Part shown: positions 16,689-25,045 of the stretch, in pieces
How the letters are laid out: each line of letters begins with the position of its first letter
Position numbering within the stretch: position 1 is the first letter of the stretch
DNA from: an uncultured Collinsella sp.
Lineage (GTDB): Bacteria; Actinomycetota; Coriobacteriia; Coriobacteriales; Coriobacteriaceae
Assembly: GCA_900541235.1 (NCBI GenBank)
Contig: UQIW01000007.1
Location: 1 to 64,000 of the forward strand
Length of the DNA stretch: 64,000 nucleotides
Reading direction: 5' to 3'
Program-made: the position numbers and the translations under genes
The notes under the pieces: model-generated
What the model was told of the DNA's origin: nothing
Seen by the model: the letters and a program-made list of their open reading frames with translations, nothing else
The model's database searches: none

Positions 16689-17714
16689 ATGAAACAGTAC
16701 ACGGTTGCTATTTTGGGCGCGACGGGAGCCGTGGGCACCCAGATGCTCGAGTGCCTCAACGAGCAGGAGTTCCCGGTCGGCAAGCTCAGGCTGTTGGCAA
16801 GCGCACGCTCCGCGGGCAAGACCGTTGAGTTCCGCGGCGAGCAAATCGTGATCGAAGAGGCTTGCCCCGAGGCCTTTGAGGGCTGCGACATTGTGCTTGG
16901 CGCCGCCGGCGACGACATCGCGAAGGAGCTGCTGCCCGAGGCCGTCAAGCGCGGCGCCGTCGTGGTCGACAACAGCCACGCCTTCCGCATGGATCCCGAG
17001 GTGCCGCTGGTTGTACCCGAGATCAATGCCGACGATATCAAGTGGCATCACGGCCTTATCGCCAACCCCAACTGCGCGACCATCATCGGCCTGGTTCCCA
17101 CCTGGCCGCTGCATCAGCTCGCCGGCGTGAAGCGCATGATCGTCTCGACGTATCAGGCGGCTTCGGGTGCCGGCGCTCCCGGTATGGCCGAGCTCGAGGC
17201 TCAGCTGGCCGCCCTGGGCCGCGGTGAGGAGATTCCCGAGCCGCGCGCGTTTGCCGCCCAGCTGGCGAGCAACCTGATTCCGCAGATTGGCGGCGTCAAG
17301 GAGGAGGGCTTTACCTCCGAGGAGATGAAGCTGCAAAACGAGGGCCGCAAGATCATGCATCTGCCCGAGCTGCGCGTGAACTGCACCTGCGTGCGCGTGC
17401 CCGTGCTGCGCTCGCACTCCGAGAGCATTACGCTCGAGTTCGAGCGTGACATTACGGTTGACGAGGCCCGTGCTGCGCTGGCTGCCGCTCCCGGCGTCAA
17501 GCTGGTTGACGATATGGCTGCCGAAGATGCACACGATCGCTTCCCCATGCCGATGGATACGTCCGACCAGGACCTGATCTGGGTCGGTCGCGTGCGTCGC
17601 GACATCTCGAACCCCGAGGCCGCGCGCGGTATCACCTTCTGGTGCTGCGGCGACCAAATCCGTAAGGGCGCGGCAACCAACGCCGTCCAGATCGCTAAGC
17701 TGCTCTGCGAGTAG
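16689..17714 (+). CDS. asd: Aspartate-semialdehyde dehydrogenase
   Basis: A 341-residue NADPH enzyme that reduces aspartyl phosphate to the semialdehyde. The N-terminal dinucleotide fold reads VAILGATGAVG; the catalytic cysteine is in NPNCATI (C129). The His/Arg substrate region NCTCVRVPVLRSHSES is present. AAAGGGGGA at 16676-16684 supports ATG 16689 over the longer frame from 16602. It continues the aspartate-family block. Confidence 0.94.
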   Translation: MKQYTVAILGATGAVGTQMLECLNEQEFPVGKLRLLASARSAGKTVEFRGEQIVIEEACPEAFEGCDIVLGAAGDDIAKELLPEAVKRGAVVVDNSHAFRMDPEVPLVVPEINADDIKWHHGLIANPNCATIIGLVPTWPLHQLAGVKRMIVSTYQAASGAGAPGMAELEAQLAALGRGEEIPEPRAFAAQLASNLIPQIGGVKEEGFTSEEMKLQNEGRKIMHLPELRVNCTCVRVPVLRSHSESITLEFERDITVDEARAALAAAPGVKLVDDMAAEDAHDRFPMPMDTSDQDLIWVGRVRRDISNPEAARGITFWCCGDQIRKGAATNAVQIAKLLCE

Positions 17715-17726
17715 TGTGGCCTGTCC

Positions 17727-17856
17727 GGCGGGGGCCGGACTTAGTTTTCAGAACGTCCTCGACCATGTGTGGCGCCTTGTCCTGCTCCTTTGGAGCCGCG
17801 GACAAGGCGCCACACTGGTCTGCGGAGTGTTCTGAAAACTAAGCCCGGCCCCCGCC
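17727..17856. repeat. Giant nested hairpin downstream of asd
   Basis: 28-bp arms (17727-17754 with 17829-17856, one G-T position) enclose a perfect 16-bp inner stem (17767-17782 with 17800-17815) and a 17-base apical loop. It lies 12 bases after the asd stop. No U tract, no coding capacity. Confidence 0.85.
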
Positions 17857-18064
17857 TGCGGTGACGCTGCTGTAGGCGGCCTGCGATGGGGCCGTTGTTG
17901 GTTGGGGTCGCTGGGCTGATGTGGGGGCACGTGGCCGTTGCGGGCCTTGGTCCCGGCGGCGGCCCCGGCGCTTCGCGCCTGCCGCCTTGGGTAACTTTGG
18001 GGTCGATTGAAGTTGCCTACACAATTCGCGGTATTATGGTGCGGAGTTTTGAAAGGAGCCGCTG
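17857..18064. other. GC-rich spacer before ogt
   Basis: The spacer has a strong GC hairpin (GGCGGC 17955-17960 with GCCGCC 17981-17986, capped by GGCGC-TTC-GCGCC) and a G-rich stretch before it. I see no gene. The ogt promoter should lie in the last 60 bases, where AT content rises, but I could not fix the boxes. Confidence 0.45.
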
Positions 18065-18643
18065 GTGGTCACGACGACGTTTGCTTCGCCTTTGGGCGAA
18101 ATCTTGCTTGCCGCTGATGGCCGCGGTCTGACGGGGCTTTGGTTTGAGGGACAGGAGCATTTTGGCTCCACGCTTCTCAAAGAAGATCCTGAACATGTTG
18201 AAGGCGCCGATGCAGTTTCTGGTGCTGGCGGCATGTCGTCGGTGAGTCCTGCAAATGGTGCGGCGTCTTCGGTGCTTGAGCGTTCCTGGGCTTGGCTGAA
18301 TGCTTATTTTGCAGGGCAGGAACCTCGGTTTACGCCGCCGTTGCATATGATCGGTACGGCGTTTCAGCGTGAAGTTTGGTACGAGCTGCTTTCCATTCCG
18401 CGTGGCGAGGTCGCCACGTATGGCGAGATTGCCCAGCGTGTTGCTGCTCGACATCGTGTGCCGGGAAACGAGGATCCCGTTGTGTCTCCTCGTGCGGTGG
18501 GGGCTGCGGTCGCGCGTAATCCCATTTCGATTATTGTGCCGTGCCATCGCGTGGTTGCCGCCGACGGGTCGCTCAACGGATATGCCGGCGGCCTCGACCG
18601 TAAGGAGTGGCTGCTCCGGCTTGAGGGCGCGTACGAGGAGTAA
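18065..18643 (+). CDS. ogt: Methylated-DNA--protein-cysteine methyltransferase
   Basis: A 192-residue suicide repair protein that removes O6-methylguanine. The active site PCHRVV carries the acceptor C160, the helix-turn-helix region includes FQREVWYELLSIPRGEVATYGEIA, and a loose Ser/Gly/Ala insertion (about 48-68) follows the N-terminal domain. GTG start behind AAAGGAG. It stands alone between a hairpin-rich spacer and a two-component system. Confidence 0.92.
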   Translation: MVTTTFASPLGEILLAADGRGLTGLWFEGQEHFGSTLLKEDPEHVEGADAVSGAGGMSSVSPANGAASSVLERSWAWLNAYFAGQEPRFTPPLHMIGTAFQREVWYELLSIPRGEVATYGEIAQRVAARHRVPGNEDPVVSPRAVGAAVARNPISIIVPCHRVVAADGSLNGYAGGLDRKEWLLRLEGAYEE

Positions 18644-18670
18644 CGCTCGAACACTTTGCATAACTAGGAC

Positions 18671-18704
18671 GCCGCGAAAGGACGAGTCGCTGTCTTTTCG
18701 CGGC
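18671..18704 (+). terminator. Hairpin downstream of ogt
   Basis: A 13-bp stem (18671-18683 with 18692-18704) with one G-U pair. It lacks a U tract but is placed where ogt should end. Confidence 0.55.
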
Positions 18705-18871
18705 TGGCATGCGTCCAGGCGCTCGGCGTCTGCGCCTTAAGTTTGGCTAAGCCATATCCTGCGTATTTGAAAACGCGCAGGTTGAGCAGCTAAGGCTGCG
18801 CTAAGGAGGCTGACGGTGCGCTATCATCGGCAGTATCGAAACTTGTATAGCCGTGCGCCAAAGGAGCAACC

Positions 18872-19555
18872 ATGAAACTGATGCTTGCCGAGGACGAACC
18901 CGGCCTCTCCCGCGCCCTTACCGCGATTCTTCAACATAGCGACTACGAGGTCGACACCGCGCTCGACGGTCTGACGGCGCTCGAATATCTGCTCGCCAAC
19001 GACTATGACGCCGCAATCCTGGACATCATGATGCCCGGCATGGATGGAATTGAGGTGCTCAAGCGCACACGTGCCGCCGGTAAGCGACTGCCCATCATCA
19101 TGCTCACGGCAAAAAGCGAGGTGTCCGATAAGGTCGAGGGCCTGGATGCCGGTGCCAACGATTATCTGACCAAGCCGTTTGCCGCCAAGGAATTGCTCGC
19201 TCGCATTCGTGCCATGACGCGTGCCGCGACGGCAATTGACGCCACGACGCTCAGTGTGGGCAATATGCGCCTCGACACGGCATCGTGCACGCTTGTGGGT
19301 CCCTTGGGCGAGGAGCACCTGGCCAATCGTGAGTTTCAGCTTATGGAGCTCTTTATGCGCAACGCCGGCACGCGTATGCCCACCGAACGTCTGATGCTCG
19401 AGGTTTGGGGTGAGGATGCGCCCGAAGGCGCCAACGTAGTGTGGGTCTATATCTCGTACCTGCGCAAAAAGCTGACGGCGCTGGGTGCCAACGTGGCCAT
19501 CCGCGCATCGCGCAATCAGGGATATTCGCTTGAGGTTGTCGAGGAGGGCGAATAA
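18872..19555 (+). CDS. OmpR-family response regulator
   Basis: 227 residues: receiver domain with acidic pocket AEDEP, phospho-acceptor D51 (LDIMMPG), conserved MLTAKSE and YLTKPF, then a winged-helix DNA-binding domain. AAAGGAG precedes the start. The histidine kinase gene begins 2 bases after its stop, and an MacB-type ABC transporter follows, a layout common for sensors of envelope or antimicrobial-peptide stress that control the adjacent transporter. Confidence 0.9.
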   Translation: MKLMLAEDEPGLSRALTAILQHSDYEVDTALDGLTALEYLLANDYDAAILDIMMPGMDGIEVLKRTRAAGKRLPIIMLTAKSEVSDKVEGLDAGANDYLTKPFAAKELLARIRAMTRAATAIDATTLSVGNMRLDTASCTLVGPLGEEHLANREFQLMELFMRNAGTRMPTERLMLEVWGEDAPEGANVVWVYISYLRKKLTALGANVAIRASRNQGYSLEVVEEGE

Positions 19556-19557
19556 GC

Positions 19558-20937
19558 GTGAGCGCGAGCGCGTGGTGGAAGCGCATGGCGACAAAGCTCG
19601 GCATGGGAGCGGACTCGGGTAATCCGGGGCGCGTCGATGCTGCCAGTGCAATGGGACGTCGTCTGCGTCGCAAGTTCATCCTGGTTGCCATGGGTGCCGT
19701 GACCGTCGTGCTTACGCTCATCATTGCCGGCATCAACGTCGTCAACTACTCGCATATCTGCAAGATGGCCGATGCTCGCCTGGACTATATCTTGGCGGGC
19801 AAGAACGGCATTGATTGGACGGATGAGCCTAAGACCGACCCCGGCCAGGATGTGGGCGCCGGTAAGACCGCTGCCGGTGACAGGGTGGTCATGCGCACCG
19901 GGCACTTCGAAGGTATGACGGCGGAGTCTCCCTTCGACACGCGCTACTTTACGGTGTCGATTGCCGGTGGGCAGGTGACCGATGTCAACACGGCCCGCAT
20001 TGCCGCGGTGGGTGCCAAGCGTGCTGCACGCATCGCTGCAGGACTATATTCCAAGGGTTGGACCTCGGGTTTTTCTGGCAATTATCGCTATACGACTGAC
20101 GTTCAAGACGATGAGACCACCTATGTGTTCGTGGACTGCTCGCGCGAGCTTGCAAGCTTTCATTCGTTTTTGAGCGCGAGCGTGGCGATCAGTTGCATTG
20201 GCTGGCTGGCGGTGCTGGCAATTGTGGCGGGTGCCTCGGGCGCGGTGATTCGACCGATGGCCGAGAGCTACAGCAAGCAAAAGCGCTTTATTACCGATGC
20301 GAGCCACGAGATCAAGACGCCGCTGGCTGTAATTGACGCCGCCAATGAGGTGCAAGAGATCGAGAGCGGCGAGAGTGAGTGGACGCAGAGCATTCACGAG
20401 CAGGTCGCGCGGCTGACGGCGCTCACGGAGCGTCTGGTGTTTTTGGCTCGCATGGACGAGGGTTCGGCGGGCTTTACCATGATATCGATCGATCTTTCGG
20501 AGGCAGTGGACAAGGCGGCGTCGCCGTTTGAGTCGGTGGCGGTTTCGCGTGGCAAGCGTCTGTCGACGTCGATTGCGAGTGGCGTGCGGGCCCATGCCGA
20601 TGCTGCAGCGGTGGCGCAGGTGGTTGAGCTGCTGCTGGATAACGCCACGCGCTATGCGAGTGAGGGCAGTGTAATTGAGTTGAGTCTGCGTGCCGTCTCA
20701 CGCGGTGCAGGCAAAGGTTCGGCCGAGCTTGTCGTTTCGAACGCCGTGGACGAGCTGCCCGAAGGCGACCTAGATCGATTGTTCGACCGCTTCTATCGTG
20801 CGGACGTGTCGCGCAGCTCCAAGACGGGCGGCTCGGGCGTGGGCCTATCCGTGGTGCGTGCCATCGCCGAAGCCCATGGTGGGAGCGCTTCTGTCTGCGG
20901 CCACGGCAACCAGATCACCTTCACCGTCCGCCTCTAA
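19558..20937 (+). CDS. Sensor histidine kinase
   Basis: 459 residues. Two membrane helices (about 40-63 and 206-230) enclose an extracytoplasmic domain of about 140 residues. The dimerisation box FITDASHEIKTPLAV carries H250; the N, D/G and G boxes of the ATP lid follow (LLLDNATRYA, GSGVGLSVV). GTG start right after the response regulator. It phosphorylates the preceding regulator. The ligand is unknown; the adjacent FtsX-type transporter suggests peptide or lipid-related signals. Confidence 0.88.
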   Translation: MSASAWWKRMATKLGMGADSGNPGRVDAASAMGRRLRRKFILVAMGAVTVVLTLIIAGINVVNYSHICKMADARLDYILAGKNGIDWTDEPKTDPGQDVGAGKTAAGDRVVMRTGHFEGMTAESPFDTRYFTVSIAGGQVTDVNTARIAAVGAKRAARIAAGLYSKGWTSGFSGNYRYTTDVQDDETTYVFVDCSRELASFHSFLSASVAISCIGWLAVLAIVAGASGAVIRPMAESYSKQKRFITDASHEIKTPLAVIDAANEVQEIESGESEWTQSIHEQVARLTALTERLVFLARMDEGSAGFTMISIDLSEAVDKAASPFESVAVSRGKRLSTSIASGVRAHADAAAVAQVVELLLDNATRYASEGSVIELSLRAVSRGAGKGSAELVVSNAVDELPEGDLDRLFDRFYRADVSRSSKTGGSGVGLSVVRAIAEAHGGSASVCGHGNQITFTVRL

Positions 20938-20973
20938 AACCTGCCAAAATGAACCTGTCCCTTTTTGGTCGGT
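20938..20973 (-). repeat. AAAGGGACAG-type palindrome, copy 1
   Basis: Read on the minus strand it matches the repeats at 28888 and 30125 almost exactly (CCAAAAAGGGACAGGTT then ATTTTGGC). It lies just past the kinase stop and forms an imperfect hairpin. Confidence 0.7.
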
Positions 20974-21022
20974 GCGAAATGGGTAATACTAAAGAGTTAT
21001 CCGACCAGATGGGAATTAATCG

Positions 21023-21724
21023 ATGGCCTATATCGAATTCAAAGACGTCATCAAGGCATACGGCGAGGGCGACGCCCGCATTCACGCACTCGACGGCGCG
21101 AGTTTTACGGTCGAGCGCGGCGAGCTCGCCATCATTTTGGGTGCTTCAGGCGCCGGTAAAACGACGGCGCTCAACATCTTGGGCGGCATGGACACGGCAA
21201 CTTCCGGCACCGTGACGGTGGACGGGCGCGACGTGAGCTCCGCTAACGAGGCGCAGCTCGTGGAATACCGCCGCGCCGACGTCGGCTTTGTCTTCCAGTT
21301 CTACAATCTGGTCCCCAACCTGACGGCGCTCGAAAACGTTGAGCTCGCGGCGCAAATCTGCCCCGATTCGCTCGATGCCGAGCAAACGCTTCGTCAGGTT
21401 GGCCTGGGCGAGCGCCTGGGCAACTTTCCGGCGCAGCTTTCGGGCGGCGAGCAGCAGCGCGTGTCCATTGCCCGCGCGCTGGCCAAAAACCCCAAGCTGC
21501 TCCTGTGCGACGAGCCCACGGGCGCACTCGACTATAAAACCGGCAAGCAGATCTTGCAGCTGCTGCAGGATACCTGCCGCAAGCAGGGCATTACGGTCAT
21601 CATCATCACGCACAACTCCGCGCTCGCGCCCATGGCCGATCGCCTGATTCGCTTTAAGAGCGGCCGCGTGGAGAGCGAGACGGTCCAGCAAAATCCCGTG
21701 CCTATCGAGACGATCGAGTGGTAG
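21023..21724 (+). CDS. ABC transporter ATP-binding protein, MacB/LolD type
   Basis: 233 residues: Walker A GASGAGKTT (40-48), signature LSGGEQQR, Walker B LLLCDEPTGALD. The sequence fits the type VII (MacB/FtsX-associated) group. The stop codon is next to the start of the large permease. It energises that permease; with the upstream two-component system the set is likely a mechanotransmission-type system for envelope stress, antimicrobial peptides or lipoproteins. Confidence 0.9.
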   Translation: MAYIEFKDVIKAYGEGDARIHALDGASFTVERGELAIILGASGAGKTTALNILGGMDTATSGTVTVDGRDVSSANEAQLVEYRRADVGFVFQFYNLVPNLTALENVELAAQICPDSLDAEQTLRQVGLGERLGNFPAQLSGGEQQRVSIARALAKNPKLLLCDEPTGALDYKTGKQILQLLQDTCRKQGITVIIITHNSALAPMADRLIRFKSGRVESETVQQNPVPIETIEW

Positions 21725-21729
21725 CGCCC

Positions 21730-24495
21730 ATGGATCAGGACCGCCAAAACAGCCAACGCCGCGACGCGCAGAACACGGAGCGCGAGCAGGATTTTACGAC
21801 CTACCGCACTGCCCAAAGCTCAAACGATATGGTGCCGACGGTGTTTCGCCGCGGTGTCTACCGCACGATTCGCGGCAGCCTCAAACGCTTCTTGTCTATC
21901 GTCGTGATCACCGCGCTCGGCGTGAGCGTGATGTGCGGCCTTAAGGCGGGTTGCGAGGACCTGTGCGATTCGGTTGACGCCTACTTCGACCAGCAAAATG
22001 TCTATGACATTAACGTGCAGTCGACCTATGGCCTGACTGACGATGATCTCGACGCCATCCAAGAGGTCGATGGCGTCGAAACGGCCGAGGGCATCTACAC
22101 CGAGACCGCCTACACCGCCGTGGGCACAACGCGCGAGCGCGTGGTCGTGCAAAGTCTCTCCAAGGAGAATATCGATCAGCCAGTGCTCGTGAACGGCGAT
22201 TTGCCCGAGAGCGCCGATGAGGTCGCGGTGACTTCGAAGTTCCTGAAGGCTTCGGGCAAAAAGCTCGGCGATACGGTGAGCTTTGCTGCCAACGATGCGA
22301 GCTCGTCGAACCAAAGCGCCAAGGATCAGTTTGCCGATGGCGATTACACCATCACGGCCGAGGTTCTCGATCCCACTGATGTGAGCTCCGACTCGACGGT
22401 CAACGCCTTCCGTGCCGCCTCGGCGGCGGACTATAAGTTCTATGTGAGCGAGGACGCCGCGACATCTTCTTCCTACTCCGCGGTCCACGTGGTCGTCGAG
22501 GGAGCCAAGGATCTCAACTCATATTCGGATGCCTACGCGGCAAAGATCAATGAGGTCAAGGGCAATATAGAGAAGATCCGCGAGGAGCGTGAGAAGGCGC
22601 GCGCTCAGGAGCTGACGGTCGACACGCCGACAAGCTTGGATGCGGCCGAGCGTCAGGCCGCCATGCTCTTTGGGATCGAGCAGGACAACATCAATCGCAT
22701 GGCCGAGGGCAGCGACGAGCGTGCGCAGGCGCAAGCCGACCTGGACCAGCGCCGTGCCGCCGCCGACCAACAGTTTGCCGACGCCCGCGCCGAGCTTTCC
22801 GATCTGGGAGAATGCACCTGGTACATCCAGGACCGCGGCAATATCGCAAGCTACTCGAGCGTGGAGAGCGATAGCTCGTCAATTGAAGCCATCGCCACGG
22901 TGTTCCCGTTCATCTTCTTTATCGTCGCCGTGCTCATCAGCCTTACCACCGCCACGCGTATGGTCGAGGAGGAGCGCACGCTCATCGGCCTGTATAAGGC
23001 GCTCGGCTATTCGCGCGGACGCATCCTGTCCAAATACGTGGACTATGCGCTGTGGGCTTGTCTGATCGGCGGCGTGCTCGGCAACATCATCGGATTTGTG
23101 GGCCTGCCGCTGTTCTTGTTTACGGTGTTCGACGACATGTATTCACTGCCTCAGATGCTGCTTTCGTACGACATCGTGTCGTCGCTCGTGTCGGTGGCGC
23201 TGTTTGCCGTGGGCGTGGTGGGCGCCACGATTATCGCCTGCCGCCACGAGATGGCCGAGACCCCGGCCTCGCTCATGCGCCCCAAGGCCCCGCGCGCCGG
23301 CTCGCGTATCTTGCTCGAGCGCATCGGCTTTATCTGGCGCCGCATGGGCTTTTTGAACAAGGTGGCAGCACGTAACCTGTTCCGCTACAAAAAGCGCGCC
23401 TTTATGACCATCTTCGGTATCGCGGGTTGCACCGCGCTTGTGATCTGCGGTATGGGTATTCGCGACACGTCGGTCGCGCTTTCGCCCAAGCAGTATGGGC
23501 ATATCACGCGCTATGACTTGCTGGCGGTTGCCAATCCCGACGATTTTTCGCAGACGTGCGCGGCATTGGATGAGCGCAGCGCGGCCAAGGATTCTAACGT
23601 GACGGTGTCTTCGACGCTGCCAATCATGACCGACAACGTCACCTTTACATTTGGCGGAAAGAGCGAGACCGTGCAGCTGATCGTGGTGCCCGATGACCGC
23701 ACGAACGACCTGGACGACTACGTGCGTCTCGAGGATGAGTCCAAAGAGCCGCTGTCTTTGCGTGACGGAGACGTGTATCTGAGCAAGAGTTCACAGCTGG
23801 TTCTCGGGATTCAGCCGGGCGACACGGCGCAGGTCCAAGATTCGTCGCTCAACGTCGCCAAGGTCAAAGTCAGCGACATTTCGCTTAACTATCTGGGCAA
23901 CACGCTTTACATGACGCAGAGCACCTATGAGCGCGCGTTCGGTCGAAGCGCACGCCTCAACGGCATCTTTGTGCTGCTTAAGGGCTCGTCGGCCGACCAG
24001 ATTGCGCTTAGCAAGAAGCTTAAGAGTGACGGCTGGCTTTCGATTTCGAGCACGGCCGAGCATTGGGAGAACTTTGAGGCGAACTTCACTATCATCAATT
24101 CCGTCGTGGTGCTCGTGACCTTTATGGCGGCGTGCCTGTCGTTTGTGGTGGTGTTTACGCTGTCCAACACCAACATTTCGGAGCGCGAGCGCGAGCTGGC
24201 GACCATCAAGGTGCTGGGCTTCCGCCGTGGCGAGGTACACCACTACGTCAACAAGGAGACGTTGATCCTCACGGCAATCGGCGCTGCGCTGGGCGTGCCG
24301 CTAGGTGGCTTGCTGGCCAAGAGCTTTACCTACATTTTGCAGATGCCGTCGCTGTACTTTGACGTCGAGGTCGAGCCGCTAAGCTACGTGCTCGCCGTAG
24401 TGCTTTCCTTCGGCTTTACGTTTATCGTCAACCTCGCCACCAACCGAACGCTCAACAAGATCGACATGGTCGGCGCCCTCAAGAGCGCCGAGTAA
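21730..24495 (+). CDS. FtsX-like ABC transporter permease, large form
   Basis: 921 residues with an N-terminal helix, a large extracytoplasmic region, and two FtsX domains (helices near 390-510 and 780-900) with a single fusion of two half-permeases. A coiled stretch rich in Glu/Arg/Ala (about 285-350) lies in the first extracytoplasmic region, as in other BceB/MacB-like long permeases. Start is uncertain: GTG at 21718 overlaps the ATPase gene; ATG at 21730 is used here. It forms a pair with the preceding ATPase. Confidence 0.88.
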   Translation: MDQDRQNSQRRDAQNTEREQDFTTYRTAQSSNDMVPTVFRRGVYRTIRGSLKRFLSIVVITALGVSVMCGLKAGCEDLCDSVDAYFDQQNVYDINVQSTYGLTDDDLDAIQEVDGVETAEGIYTETAYTAVGTTRERVVVQSLSKENIDQPVLVNGDLPESADEVAVTSKFLKASGKKLGDTVSFAANDASSSNQSAKDQFADGDYTITAEVLDPTDVSSDSTVNAFRAASAADYKFYVSEDAATSSSYSAVHVVVEGAKDLNSYSDAYAAKINEVKGNIEKIREEREKARAQELTVDTPTSLDAAERQAAMLFGIEQDNINRMAEGSDERAQAQADLDQRRAAADQQFADARAELSDLGECTWYIQDRGNIASYSSVESDSSSIEAIATVFPFIFFIVAVLISLTTATRMVEEERTLIGLYKALGYSRGRILSKYVDYALWACLIGGVLGNIIGFVGLPLFLFTVFDDMYSLPQMLLSYDIVSSLVSVALFAVGVVGATIIACRHEMAETPASLMRPKAPRAGSRILLERIGFIWRRMGFLNKVAARNLFRYKKRAFMTIFGIAGCTALVICGMGIRDTSVALSPKQYGHITRYDLLAVANPDDFSQTCAALDERSAAKDSNVTVSSTLPIMTDNVTFTFGGKSETVQLIVVPDDRTNDLDDYVRLEDESKEPLSLRDGDVYLSKSSQLVLGIQPGDTAQVQDSSLNVAKVKVSDISLNYLGNTLYMTQSTYERAFGRSARLNGIFVLLKGSSADQIALSKKLKSDGWLSISSTAEHWENFEANFTIINSVVVLVTFMAACLSFVVVFTLSNTNISERERELATIKVLGFRRGEVHHYVNKETLILTAIGAALGVPLGGLLAKSFTYILQMPSLYFDVEVEPLSYVLAVVLSFGFTFIVNLATNRTLNKIDMVGALKSAE

Positions 24496-24556
24496 CCTGT
24501 CCTGGGATTCAAGTTCTAGCGAGCTGCCGACGCGCCCGCAGCAGTATTTTTGCATA

Positions 24557-24600
24557 AACCGCTCCGCCAAATGCATACTTTGACGGGGCGGTTGCTTTTT
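24557..24600 (+). terminator. Terminator after the ABC transporter
   Basis: AACCGCTCCG (24557-24566) pairs with CGGGGCGGTT (24584-24593) with one mismatch, and a T run follows. Confidence 0.85.
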
Positions 24601-24840
24601 GCCCACAGGTACCCCAGGGGGCGCCGTGCAAATTCCGGAGTATTCAGCATCCCGGGGTCCGCGGGCGCGGGGGCGGGTGCACAAAACCGCGCTGAAAGCC
24701 CCGATTCTGAGTCCCAACGCCTCTAGAGCCGCTCGTTTTTTTACAGGATGCGGCCCATGGTGCCTGCCTTTCGCCCAAAATCCAGTATGCAGGCACCCTC
24801 GGCTGCTGAATACTCCCAAAAATGCACGCCGCATCCTACC
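24601..24840. repeat. Spacer with interleaved inverted repeats
   Basis: A 13-base exact inverted pair (24637-24649 with 24804-24816) surrounds two nested ones: 10 bases (24745-24754 with 24828-24837) and 9 bases (24759-24767 with 24789-24797). The pair around the long arm shares a wider motif GCTGAATACTCC-N6-TGCACG on opposite strands. No gene was found in this stretch. Confidence 0.65.
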
Positions 24841-24860
24841 CCAGGCACCCGCAGCAAGAA

Positions 24861-25045
24861 GACGAATAGCCACGGCTTCCCTAGTTACCGCAGGAGGCCC
24901 CAGGGCTTACCTCCCAAATCTTTCCGCAGGACGGAAGGATCCCGCCGCGCGAAGCACACGGCGGGATCCTGACATGTCCGAGGACGATTTGGGAGGTAAG
25001 CCCTGGGGCCTCCGATGAGAGCAGTTTCGGCCGAGGCTATTCGTC
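24861..25045 (-). repeat. Giant nested hairpin element, copy 2 (3' of pfkA)
   Basis: In the pfkA sense there is an outer stem (25030-25045 with 24861-24876, about 15 of 16 paired) that contains the last two codons and stop of pfkA, an internal loop, a perfect 28-bp stem (24986-25013 with 24893-24920), the same GTCCTCGGACAT/GTCCTGCGGAAA internal loop as after thrB, and an 11-bp stem (24960-24970 with 24936-24946). Stem sequences differ from copy 1 but remain paired. Confidence 0.85.

Noticed and set aside
12246..25045. Insertion sequence or MITE of a known family
   Set aside because: No transposase, and no clear target duplication; the arms differ between copies instead of being constant terminal repeats.
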